DNA of 5,521 nucleotides from Devosia sp. (lineage in GTDB: Bacteria > Pseudomonadota > Alphaproteobacteria > Rhizobiales > Devosiaceae), in NCBI GenBank assembly GCA_028290225.1, contig JAQGKH010000366.1, forward strand, positions 1 to 5,521, read 5' to 3'. Below are positions 1-5,223 of this stretch, piece by piece. Made by a program: the position numbers and the translations under genes. Positions within the stretch are counted from its first letter, which is position 1. Every line of letters begins with the position of its first letter. A model generated the notes under the pieces. That model made no database searches, had not been told where the DNA came from, and saw only the letters and a list, made by a program, of their open reading frames with translations.

Positions 1-56
1 TCGGGCCAGATCATCCATCACCCAAGGAGGGGGAGCGACCTCCACCTCACCCGGCA

Positions 57-101
57 TTCCCGCACCGACCGTTCGTCGCGACCGCGCAGCTTGTGCGGGA
101 A
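57..101. repeat. Inverted repeat, 9-bp arms
   Basis: TTCCCGCAC (57-65) is the exact reverse complement of GTGCGGGAA (93-101), with 27 bases between the arms. The spacer is itself GC-rich and contains CGCGACCGCG. No T-run follows on either strand, so it does not look like an intrinsic terminator. It may be a member of a dispersed palindromic repeat family, but only one copy is visible here. Confidence 0.5.
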
Positions 102-176
102 CGGGGGGAGTTTGGGGCAGGTTGGTGGGGGCGGGGATAAGGTTTTGGCGTGGCTCGGGTGTGCCGCAGGCTCGGT

Positions 177-212
177 TGTCATCCCGGCCTTGAGCCGGGA
201 TCCATCCTGAGG
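177..212 (+). repeat. REP-like palindromic element, copy 1
   Basis: This 36-base unit has a perfect 8-bp stem, ATCCCGGC (181-188) with GCCGGGAT (194-201), and a 5-base loop CTTGA. It is flanked by TGTC on the left and CCATC on the right. A copy of about 29/36 identity lies inverted at 253-288. Units of the form TCATCCCGGC...GCCGGGATCCA are familiar as dispersed intergenic palindromes in many alphaproteobacterial genomes. Function here is unknown. Confidence 0.75.
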
Positions 213-252
213 CGTTGGGGGGTAATTGGGCGATCTGGCGGTAGGGGGAAGA

Positions 253-288
253 TCTCGAGATGGGCCCCGGCTCAGGGCCGGGGTGACA
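253..288 (-). repeat. REP-like palindromic element, copy 2 (inverted)
   Basis: Read on the minus strand it aligns with the element at 177-212 over 36 bases with 7 mismatches. The stem is CCCCGGC (265-271) with GCCGGGG (277-283) and a 5-base loop. The T-A pair at the stem edge of copy 1 is C-G here, a compensatory change that keeps the pairing; the next pair outward (A-T in copy 1) is lost. The 40-base spacing and opposite orientation resemble a BIME-type pair. Confidence 0.72.
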
Positions 289-391
289 TCGAGGGTGGGG
301 TTAGCGTGAAGCGAGGGAAGATTGCTGCGGAGAGTTGGTGTACCCCTCCTGGCGTCACGCTTCCGGAACGGCCTGAATCCCCACCCTTGAT

Positions 392-411
392 CCCTCCCCA
401 CAAGGGGAGGG
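392..411. repeat. GC hairpin downstream of rpoH
   Basis: CCCTCCCC (392-399) and GGGGAGGG (404-411) form an 8-bp perfect stem with an ACAA loop. It lies about 52 bases past the rpoH stop codon. No T-run follows on the minus strand, so a classical intrinsic terminator is not supported, although the hairpin could protect the rpoH 3' end or assist termination. It could equally be a dispersed repeat. Confidence 0.5.
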
Positions 412-463
412 TGTCGACTGAAAGGCCGGTTCATTAAGGGTGCGCGAGTGCGGGGCGGGTCGC

Positions 464-1339
464 TCAAGCGGCGTTGGAGCGGGCGGCTTCGCGGACGGCG
501 TCCTGGACTTTCTCGAAGGCGCGCACTTCGATCTGGCGGATGCGTTCGCGGCTGACCTCGTATTGCTGGGCCAGTTCCTCAAGGGTGGAGGGGTCTTCCT
601 GCAGGCGTCGGGCCCGGAAGATGGCGCGTTCGCGATCGTTGAGCACATCCATGGCATTGGTCAACAAACCCATGCGTTCGGAATATTCCTCGCTTTCACC
701 CAGTGCCGTTTCCTGGCTCGGGGTATCGTCAACCAGCCAGTCCTGCCATTCCGACGAGCCTTCGTCGGCGCGCATGGGCGAGTTGAGCGAGGCGTCGCCG
801 GACAGGCGCGCGTTCATCGAAACCACGTCATTCTCGGTGACGTTGAGCGTGGTGGCGATCTGCTTGATCTGGTCGGGATGGAGCGAGCCATCGTCGAGCG
901 CAGCAATCTGGCCCTTCACCTTGCGCAGGTTGAAGAACAGGCGCTTTTGCGCGGCGGTGGTGCCGATCTTGACCAGCGACCAGGAGCGCAGCACGTATTC
1001 CTGGATGGCGGCGCGGATCCACCACATCGCGTAGGTCGCGAGGCGGAAGCCCTTGTCGGGCTCGAAGCGCTTGACCGCATGCATCAGCCCGACATTGCCT
1101 TCCGAGATCACCTCGGAAATCGGCAGGCCATAGCCGCGGTAGCCCATGGCGATCTTGGCCACCAGCCGCAGATGAGAGGTGATGAGCCTTTGGGCAGCCG
1201 CTGGATCGGCGTGCTCCTTGTAGCGCTTGGCGAGCATGAATTCTTCATCGGGTTCCAGCATGGGGAACTTCCGAATTTCCTGAAGATAGCGGCTCAGGCC
1301 ACCTTCAGCCGAAAGTACAGGTAGATTGGTTTGGGCCAT
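464..1339 (-). CDS. rpoH: RNA polymerase heat-shock sigma factor RpoH (sigma-32)
   Basis: This encodes a cytoplasmic sigma factor of 291 residues, the normal length for alphaproteobacterial RpoH, which directs RNA polymerase to heat-shock promoters. The N-terminal part (about 14-45) matches region 1.2. Region 2 spans about 50-120 and includes the core-binding and -10 recognition stretch with YAMWWIRAAIQEY. The diagnostic RpoH box, QKRLFFNLR, is at 131-139; it separates RpoH from RpoD-type sigmas and is linked to core binding and turnover. Region 4.2, a helix-turn-helix for the -35 element, lies at about 251-278 (EVSRERIRQIEVRAFEKV). The ATG is preceded by AAAGGGG six bases upstream. The gene follows an RluD-family gene on the same strand, an arrangement I recall as common in this class, but the 205-base gap and its own candidate promoter suggest separate transcription. 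Many rhizobia carry two or more rpoH paralogues; which one this is cannot be told here. Confidence 0.97.
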   Translation of the reverse strand: MAQTNLPVLSAEGGLSRYLQEIRKFPMLEPDEEFMLAKRYKEHADPAAAQRLITSHLRLVAKIAMGYRGYGLPISEVISEGNVGLMHAVKRFEPDKGFRLATYAMWWIRAAIQEYVLRSWSLVKIGTTAAQKRLFFNLRKVKGQIAALDDGSLHPDQIKQIATTLNVTENDVVSMNARLSGDASLNSPMRADEGSSEWQDWLVDDTPSQETALGESEEYSERMGLLTNAMDVLNDRERAIFRARRLQEDPSTLEELAQQYEVSRERIRQIEVRAFEKVQDAVREAARSNAA

Positions 1340-1359
1340 TATGCACCCCTTTCTGTTCC

Positions 1360-1374
1360 CCCGCAGCGAGCGGG
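1360..1374 (-). promoter_or_regulatory. Small hairpin in the rpoH leader
   Basis: On the minus strand CCCGC and GCGGG form a 5-bp stem with a 5-base loop, ending 7 bases before the AAAGGGG ribosome binding site of rpoH. It could shape translation initiation. Nothing in the sequence shows that it acts as a thermosensor. Confidence 0.25.
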
Positions 1375-1422
1375 CGGATCCATCTGGCGCCGTCCTTAGC
1401 GGCCCGGCGGAAGAAGTCAGGT

Positions 1423-1453
1423 CATATATAGGGCGGATTGCCGCAATTTAAAG
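1423..1453 (-). promoter_or_regulatory. Candidate RpoH-dependent promoter of rpoH
   Basis: On the minus strand the sequence reads CTTT, 17 bases, then CCTATATATG. The alphaproteobacterial heat-shock promoter consensus is CTTG-N17/18-CYTATNTNNG. The -10 side matches every defined position, the spacing is correct and the -35 side matches 3 of 4. The -10 element lies about 83 bases before the rpoH start codon. Autoregulated rpoH transcription from a sigma-32 promoter is known in Caulobacter, which makes this biologically plausible. The alternative is a housekeeping promoter using TATATA as its -10. Confidence 0.5.
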
Positions 1454-1544
1454 GCCGCCGAAAGCTATCGAACGGCCGGGCCCGGCAGAAGTTGCCAATG
1501 GTTAAGGCATTAAACACGGCAAGCAGCGCGACTTGCCGACGCAC

Positions 1545-2573
1545 CTATCTGGCAAAGGCCTTGTTGTAGGGCTCGAGGGCCGCTTCGAGGTCTTCCAGAT
1601 CGGGGGGCAGCGGCGCTTCGAAAAACATTTCCTCGCCGGTGGTGGGATGCTCAAAGCCCAGTTCCGCCGCGTGAAGGGCCTGCCGGCCGAGGGCGCGTAC
1701 GGCATCGGCCATAGCCGGCGGCAGGCGATTGATCTTGGTGGCATAGCCCGAAGCGTACACGGCATCGGTCAGCAGGGGGTGGCCGATATGGGCCATGTGG
1801 ACGCGGATCTGATGGGTGCGGCCGGTTTCCAGCTGGCACTGGATGCGGGTCACGTCCCAACCCTCGTCGCCAAAGCGGCGCTCGACCATGTAGTGGGTGA
1901 TGGCTTCGCGTCCGTCCTTGCGCACGGCCTGCTTGAGGCGATTATTGGCGTCGCGGCCGAGCGGGGCTTCGATGGTGCCCTTGGCGGTTTCGGTGGAACC
2001 CCAGACATAGGCCAGGTAAGCGCGATGCAGTGGGCCGGTGCGGCCGTGATCGGCGAACTGGGCGGACAGGTGCTTGTGAGCCCCTTCGGTCTTTGCCGCC
2101 ACCATGACGCCCGACGTGTCGCGGTCGAGCCGGTGCACGATGCCGGGGCGGCGCACGCCGCCGATGCCCTGCAGGCTTTGCCCGCAATGGAAGATCAGGG
2201 CGTTGACCAGGGTGCCCGAAGGGCTGCCGGGGGCCGGGTGGACCACCATGCCCACGGGCTTGTTGACCACGATCAGCTGGTCGTCCTCATAAAGGATGTC
2301 GAGCGGGATGTTCTCGGGCTTGGGTTCGGGATCCTCGGGGGGCGGGGCGAGCAGGGTGATTGTTTCGCCGGCCGTTACACGATATTTGGGCTCGCTGAGA
2401 GGCTGGCCGTTGAGCGACACGGCGCCCGAAAGGATCAGATCCTTGAGGCGGCTGCGGCTGAGCACGGGGTGGGCCTTGGCCAGAACGGCATCGAGGCGGC
2501 CGCCGGCCTGCTCGGGTGTGATAGTGAATTCGACTTCGTCGCCCTCAAAGTCGTCAGCGGTAAGGTTGTCCAT
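1545..2573 (-). CDS. rluD: Ribosomal large-subunit pseudouridine synthase, RluD/RluA family
   Basis: This is a cytoplasmic enzyme of 342 residues that converts uridines to pseudouridine in RNA. The RluD subgroup targets helix 69 of 23S rRNA. An S4 RNA-binding domain lies at about 24-74 (GGRLDAVLAKAHPVLSRSRL). The catalytic domain runs from about 88 to 315: IVVNKPVGMVVHP at 101-113, the signature HRLDRDTSG at 147-155 with the catalytic Asp at 150, and GRTHQIRVHM at 251-260. I chose the start at 2573 over a longer open frame reaching 2720. It has a good ribosome binding site (GAAGGA, six bases upstream), the S4 domain begins soon after, and the extra 49 residues look non-coding and lie antisense to another gene. 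The start codon overlaps that of the divergent gene by two bases, so its promoter must lie inside that gene. RluD-type activity is the best guess; RluA-family members with other uridine targets cannot be excluded. Confidence 0.93.
   Translation of the reverse strand: MDNLTADDFEGDEVEFTITPEQAGGRLDAVLAKAHPVLSRSRLKDLILSGAVSLNGQPLSEPKYRVTAGETITLLAPPPEDPEPKPENIPLDILYEDDQLIVVNKPVGMVVHPAPGSPSGTLVNALIFHCGQSLQGIGGVRRPGIVHRLDRDTSGVMVAAKTEGAHKHLSAQFADHGRTGPLHRAYLAYVWGSTETAKGTIEAPLGRDANNRLKQAVRKDGREAITHYMVERRFGDEGWDVTRIQCQLETGRTHQIRVHMAHIGHPLLTDAVYASGYATKINRLPPAMADAVRALGRQALHAAELGFEHPTTGEEMFFEAPLPPDLEDLEAALEPYNKAFAR
2562..2565 (+). promoter_or_regulatory. Ribosome binding site of the 2572 gene, inside rluD
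   Basis: AAGG sits six bases before the ATG at 2572 and overlaps codons 3-4 of the opposite-strand rluD gene. It supports the start chosen for the small membrane protein. Confidence 0.5.
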
Positions 2574-2937
2574 GAGCGATCCTTCAAATACCGGCCCCGG
2601 GGGCCAAGACGCCGAGCCGTTGTCGCCCGAAGCACAAGCGGTGCTGGGAAAGGCGCGCCGGTCGTTCGGCATTTCCATCGGCATCCTGCTGCTGGGCTTT
2701 ATGGCGATTGGCTTTGCCATTGTCTATCGGGTGATGCGCGACGCACCGCCGCCCAGCATGGCCGCGGCGGTGAGCGTTCCGGCCGGCGCCGAGGTGATCT
2801 CGGCCAGCAGCGCGGATGGAACCATCAATGTGCTGTACCGGCTCGATGGCGTGGTGATGCTGGGGGCGTTCGACCGGGAAACGGGGGCGGCCACCGGTAC
2901 GGTTCGCATCGAGGCGGGCGCCCCAGCCCTGCCTTAG
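2572..2937 (+). CDS. Small single-pass membrane protein, DUF6476-like
   Basis: This encodes a protein of 121 residues. The first 32 residues are polar. One clear transmembrane helix follows at about 33-53 (ISIGILLLGFMAIGFAIVY), then a Pro/Ala linker and a short C-terminal domain at about 73-116 with the pattern of a beta hairpin (INVLYRLDGVVMLGAFDRETG). Length, topology and the conserved D-x-x-T-G turn resemble the small alphaproteobacterial DUF6476 family, which I recall next to RluA-family genes; that assignment is from memory. No enzymatic motif is visible and the function is unknown. It is packed without any intergenic space: its ATG overlaps the rluD start by two bases and its TAG overlaps the TAA of the coiled-coil gene by three. 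Its promoter must lie within rluD, and no own terminator is possible before the convergent gene. The GTG at 2641 is a less likely alternative start. Confidence 0.8.
   Translation: MSDPSNTGPGGQDAEPLSPEAQAVLGKARRSFGISIGILLLGFMAIGFAIVYRVMRDAPPPSMAAAVSVPAGAEVISASSADGTINVLYRLDGVVMLGAFDRETGAATGTVRIEAGAPALP
2580..2585 (-). promoter_or_regulatory. Ribosome binding site of rluD, inside the divergent gene
   Basis: On the minus strand GAAGGA lies six bases before the rluD ATG at 2573. It overlaps codons 3-5 of the + strand gene. This site decides the rluD start in favour of 2573 rather than 2720. Confidence 0.65.
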
Positions 2938-3896
2938 CCGCCCTGGATTTCGCGCAGCGCCGCCATCCGATCGGCGACGCTGCCGGCGCGGCGCGTGGTC
3001 GCGGGGGGGGCTGGCGAGGGGGAAACGACGCTCGCCTCTTCGCGCCCATCAGCAAAACGCTGGATGCGGTCAAACAAGCTTTCCTCCGGGCCGGCCGGGG
3101 CCGGTTTCTCCCTATCCGACGCATAAACAATGCGGCTGGTATCGGCGGCGATGGCATCGAGGCGTTGCCGCAGGGCGGCTTCGTCGAGCCGATCGGTGCC
3201 CCAGTCTGCTGCGATGGCCTGTTCGACGCCGCTGATCTGGCCGTGCAAATGTTCCAGCTGGGCTTCGAGGCTGAGCTGTTCGGCCAGCGGCTGGGGCGCC
3301 GGGGAGGGGCCCTTGGAGCCCGGCGCGGTTTGGGCAACCATGGCCTCAAGGCTGGAGCCGGCGCCGGCAATCCGGGCCTCGGCAATGTCGACGCTGTCGG
3401 TGTCCTCGAGCGGGGTTTCGCCGCGCGCCAGCTGCTCGCGCAGGGTTTGCAGTTCGGCGGCGCGGGTTTCCAGTTCGCGCTCGCGCATGCGCAGGCGCTG
3501 CGCCAGGTCAGTGGTTTCCCGCTCCAGTTCGAGCACGCGGTCGCGCAGCGCGGCTTCGCGCTCTTCGAGTTCGGCGAGCAGGGCGAGGTTTTTTTCCCGC
3601 TCGGCCTGGGCCGCGCCAAAATCGGCCCGCTTGTCATTGTATTCGCCGCGCTGCTCGGCCAGGCGGGCGCGCAGGGTTTCGATGGTGGTTTCGAGGCGAC
3701 GGGTCGTGAGCGCAAACTCGGCGCGGAGCTGGTCCTTGTCGGCCCGGAACTCGGCCAGGGTGATGGGGGTCGCGGCCTCGATGCGCTTCTTGGTGAGGCG
3801 GACAGCCCGCTTCCAAACGGCGGGAAGGACGATCAGCGCCAGGAGCCCGGCAAACAGCAGGCCAAGCGCGAAATACATGATGTTTTCGATCATCAT
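2934..3896 (-). CDS. Membrane-anchored coiled-coil protein of unknown function
   Basis: I do not recognise a named gene, though the N-terminal pattern is one I recall from conserved hypothetical proteins of Hyphomicrobiales. The protein has 320 residues. One transmembrane helix lies at about 6-28 (IMYFALGLLFAGLLALIVLP), followed by a basic stretch (WKRAVRLTKKR) that places the C-terminal part in the cytoplasm. Residues about 48-158 are a strongly charged Glu/Arg/Leu coiled coil. A shorter helical part at 205-255 and Pro/Ala-rich linkers (193-203 and 293-300) follow. A final basic helix (about 302-318) ends the protein. The start at 3896 is chosen because GGAG lies eight bases upstream; a GTG at 4007 would give a 37-residue Pro-rich extension and falls against the eipA terminator. 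The 3' end overlaps the convergent small membrane gene. A scaffold or tether role at the inner membrane is only a guess from the architecture. Confidence 0.85.
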   Translation of the reverse strand: MMIENIMYFALGLLFAGLLALIVLPAVWKRAVRLTKKRIEAATPITLAEFRADKDQLRAEFALTTRRLETTIETLRARLAEQRGEYNDKRADFGAAQAEREKNLALLAELEEREAALRDRVLELERETTDLAQRLRMRERELETRAAELQTLREQLARGETPLEDTDSVDIAEARIAGAGSSLEAMVAQTAPGSKGPSPAPQPLAEQLSLEAQLEHLHGQISGVEQAIAADWGTDRLDEAALRQRLDAIAADTSRIVYASDREKPAPAGPEESLFDRIQRFADGREEASVVSPSPAPPATTRRAGSVADRMAALREIQGG

Positions 3897-3904
3897 CGTC
3901 CGAA

Positions 3905-3908
3905 CTCC
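3905..3908 (-). promoter_or_regulatory. Ribosome binding site deciding the coiled-coil gene start
   Basis: On the minus strand GGAG lies eight bases before the ATG at 3896 and eleven before the second ATG at 3893. It favours 3896 as the start, just ahead of the transmembrane helix. Confidence 0.5.
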
Positions 3909-4008
3909 GGAACCACGCCGATGAATGGCGCTCGGCAGGTGGGTGGCGAGGGCGCCGGAAGGTGGCTGGTTTACCCCCTCCTTAGCCGTTGGCGCCGCTG
4001 ACGTCACG

Positions 4009-4035
4009 AAAAAGCCGGAGGCTGCTGCCCCCGGC
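4009..4035 (-). terminator. Intrinsic terminator of eipA
   Basis: Read on the minus strand, GCCGG-G-GG and CC-T-CCGGC form a stem of seven pairs with one mismatch around a CAGCAG loop, followed at once by TTTTT (4013-4009). It begins 27 bases after the eipA stop codon. It separates eipA from the coiled-coil gene, which therefore needs its own promoter within 3897-4008. Confidence 0.85.
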
Positions 4036-4061
4036 CCGCTGAATGTATCAAAGAGCTGGCG

Positions 4062-4628
4062 TCAGAAAGGGTTCCAGGTGGGCTGCTGGGTGAATTTGAG
4101 GTAGCCGATATTGACGCCCAGCCGGGCGCCGACGCCCGAGCGGATGGGGACCATGACGGCATTGCCGTATTTAATCACCGTCATGCCAAACCCGCCCACC
4201 ACGTAGGCGGAGCCGTCAACGCCGACGAAGCGGCCGAAGACATCGTTGGTGCTGGCCAGATTGTAGACCAGCATCATGACCTTGGAGCCATCCCCACCGA
4301 CATCGAAGCCCAGGCTGGGGCCTTGCCAATAAAGCGGCAATTCGCCGGCATTGCGGGTGTATAGGCGGCCTTCGCCATAGCGGGCACCGGCAAACAGGGC
4401 ACCGCCGGCGTCTTCACCCAGGATATAGCCATTGGGCAGCCCGAACTCGGACACGGCGCGCTCGACGAGGGACGCCAGCCCCTGAGCGGCGGAGCCGAAG
4501 AACTGGTGACCCTTGTCGACCAGCTCGTCACCCGAATAGCTGTCACTGAGCGAGCGCTGGGCCCAGGCAGGGGTGGCGCTGGCAAAGGCGGCGAGCAGGG
4601 CGAGAAGGCAAAACAGGCGTTTGAACAT
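4062..4628 (-). CDS. eipA: Periplasmic envelope integrity protein EipA (DUF1134)
   Basis: This encodes a protein of 188 residues with a classical signal peptide: a basic start (MFKR), a hydrophobic core at about 5-20 and a cleavage site after AWA at 23. The mature domain matches the DUF1134/EipA family of Alphaproteobacteria. Landmarks are an N-terminal helix region (SDSYSGDELVDKGHQFFG), GGALFAGARYGEG at about 75-87, LYWQGPSLGFDVGGDGSKV at about 98-116 and the C-terminal GVGARLGVNIGYLKF. In Brucella EipA is a small periplasmic beta-barrel-type protein needed for envelope integrity and virulence, and its gene is reported to be CtrA-activated. No enzyme activity is established. The gene ends at a strong intrinsic terminator and is divergent from the YHS gene. 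TTGACC at 4683-4688 could be a -35 element, but no good -10 is seen. GGGGGA lies six bases before the ATG. Confidence 0.93.
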   Translation of the reverse strand: MFKRLFCLLALLAAFASATPAWAQRSLSDSYSGDELVDKGHQFFGSAAQGLASLVERAVSEFGLPNGYILGEDAGGALFAGARYGEGRLYTRNAGELPLYWQGPSLGFDVGGDGSKVMMLVYNLASTNDVFGRFVGVDGSAYVVGGFGMTVIKYGNAVMVPIRSGVGARLGVNIGYLKFTQQPTWNPF

Positions 4629-4691
4629 GGTGTTCCCCCAGAACAGCCCCGGCCGCGACTTCGCAAGACTTTAAAGTTTGTCGGTCAAGGT

Positions 4692-4702
4692 TGGTCGGAC
4701 CA
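4692..4702. promoter_or_regulatory. Operator-like dyad between eipA and the YHS gene
   Basis: TGGTC and GACCA are perfect inverted arms around a single G. The element lies 64 bases upstream of the eipA start and 33 bases before the YHS start. GGACCA recurs at 4726-4731. No known regulator is implied; chance is possible for so short a dyad. Confidence 0.25.
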
Positions 4703-4734
4703 GCACTGAACAAGGGCTGGCCCGTGGACCAATG

Positions 4735-5223
4735 ATGACTGATATCTGTAAACAAATCTTAACCATGCTTGCCTTTGTTCTGCCGCTTTTGGTTGGCGGC
4801 GCGGCCCCCGCCTGGAGCCAATCGGTGAACCGGACGGTGGTCAGCGACCCGCTGACGGGGCTGGCGCTGGGTGGCATGGATCCGGTGTCGTATTTCACCG
4901 AAGCGCAGCCGGAGCGAGGCCGCAGCGACTTCGAATATGAGTGGAGCGGGGCACCGTGGCAGTTCAGCAGCGCCGCCAACCGGGATGCGTTTGCGCGGGC
5001 GCCACAGATCTATGCACCCCAGTTCGGCGGGCATTCCGCCATGAGCATGGCGCGCGGCTTTCTGTCGGAAGGGGATCCGGCGATCTATGCGGTGTTCAAG
5101 CAGCGCCTGTATCTGTTTTATTCCGCCGGAAGCCGGGAAGCCTTCCTGTTGGCGCCCGATGCCGCCGCGCGGGAAGCAGAGCGGCATTGGGCGGTGTTGT
5201 CCAAAACGCTGTCCTCGCGATAG
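4735..5223 (+). CDS. Secreted YHS-domain protein
   Basis: This encodes a protein of 162 residues. A signal peptide covers about 1-28 (hydrophobic ILTMLAFVLPLLVGGAA, likely cleavage after AWS), so export to the periplasm is expected. The rest is a single YHS-type domain: GGMDPVSYF at 47-54, WQFSSAANRDAFARAPQIYAP at 75-95, then GGHSAMSMARGF at 98-109 and LYLFYSAGSREAF at 125-137. YHS domains are linked to metal binding in several proteins, but for this secreted subgroup the function is not established. Many relatives have a Cys after GGH/GGY; here it is Ser (101), so a Cys-based metal site is doubtful. The start is uncertain: tandem ATGs occur at 4732 and 4735, and the second has the better spacing from a weak GGA. 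An ATG at 4765 would give a signal peptide lacking its positive n-region. The chpT start is 65 bases downstream with no terminator between, so the two may be cotranscribed. Confidence 0.85.
   Translation: MTDICKQILTMLAFVLPLLVGGAAPAWSQSVNRTVVSDPLTGLALGGMDPVSYFTEAQPERGRSDFEYEWSGAPWQFSSAANRDAFARAPQIYAPQFGGHSAMSMARGFLSEGDPAIYAVFKQRLYLFYSAGSREAFLLAPDAAAREAERHWAVLSKTLSSR
4748..4762. promoter_or_regulatory. Candidate CtrA-binding site
   Basis: GTAA-N7-TTAA followed by CC matches the CtrA consensus TTAA-N7-TTAA at seven of eight defined positions with exact spacing. It lies 120 bases upstream of the eipA start and within the first codons of the YHS gene as annotated (or just before its alternative start at 4765). 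CtrA control of eipA is reported in Brucella. One site in GC-rich DNA is suggestive, not proof. Confidence 0.35.

Larger units (their letters stand above)
1..463. other. Non-coding, repeat-rich region downstream of rpoH
   Basis: I see no convincing gene here. Open frames exist on both strands, but they run through hairpin repeats, are rich in Pro, Arg and Gly, and lack family resemblance or a good ribosome binding site. The + strand is markedly G-rich between about 100 and 330. The stretch holds a 9-bp inverted repeat (57-101), a run of four G-tracts (103-136), an inverted pair of REP-like elements (177-212 and 253-288) and an 8-bp GC hairpin (392-411). A minus-strand gene could begin at or left of position 18 (ATG GAT GAT CTG), but only six codons are visible, so no call is made. 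Confidence 0.7.

Noticed and set aside
18..467. A 149-codon minus-strand frame and a 95-codon + strand frame (150-437)
   Set aside because: They read through the REP-like hairpins and other repeats, have no ribosome binding site and show Pro/Arg-rich composition typical of translated repeats.
440..1324. Open frames of 294 and 186 codons on the + strand
   Set aside because: Both are antisense to rpoH, which has unmistakable sigma-factor regions. They are shadows.
1502..1513. TTAA-N4-TTAA as a CtrA site between rluD and rpoH
   Set aside because: The spacing is four rather than the seven bases CtrA requires.
2574..2720. N-terminal extension of rluD to 2720
   Set aside because: The extra 49 residues are antisense to the small membrane gene, do not resemble the family and lack the ribosome binding site seen before 2573.
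1533..4001. An 822-codon open frame on the + strand
   Set aside because: It runs antisense to both rluD and the coiled-coil gene and through the 121-residue gene in another frame. The translation is low-complexity Gly/Ala/Arg and matches no family, whereas the opposite-strand products carry clear motifs. It is a GC-rich shadow frame.
3897..4007. N-terminal extension of the coiled-coil protein from a GTG at 4007
   Set aside because: The GTG abuts the T-run of the eipA terminator. The added residues would put a Pro-rich tail ahead of a TM helix that starts naturally at 3896.
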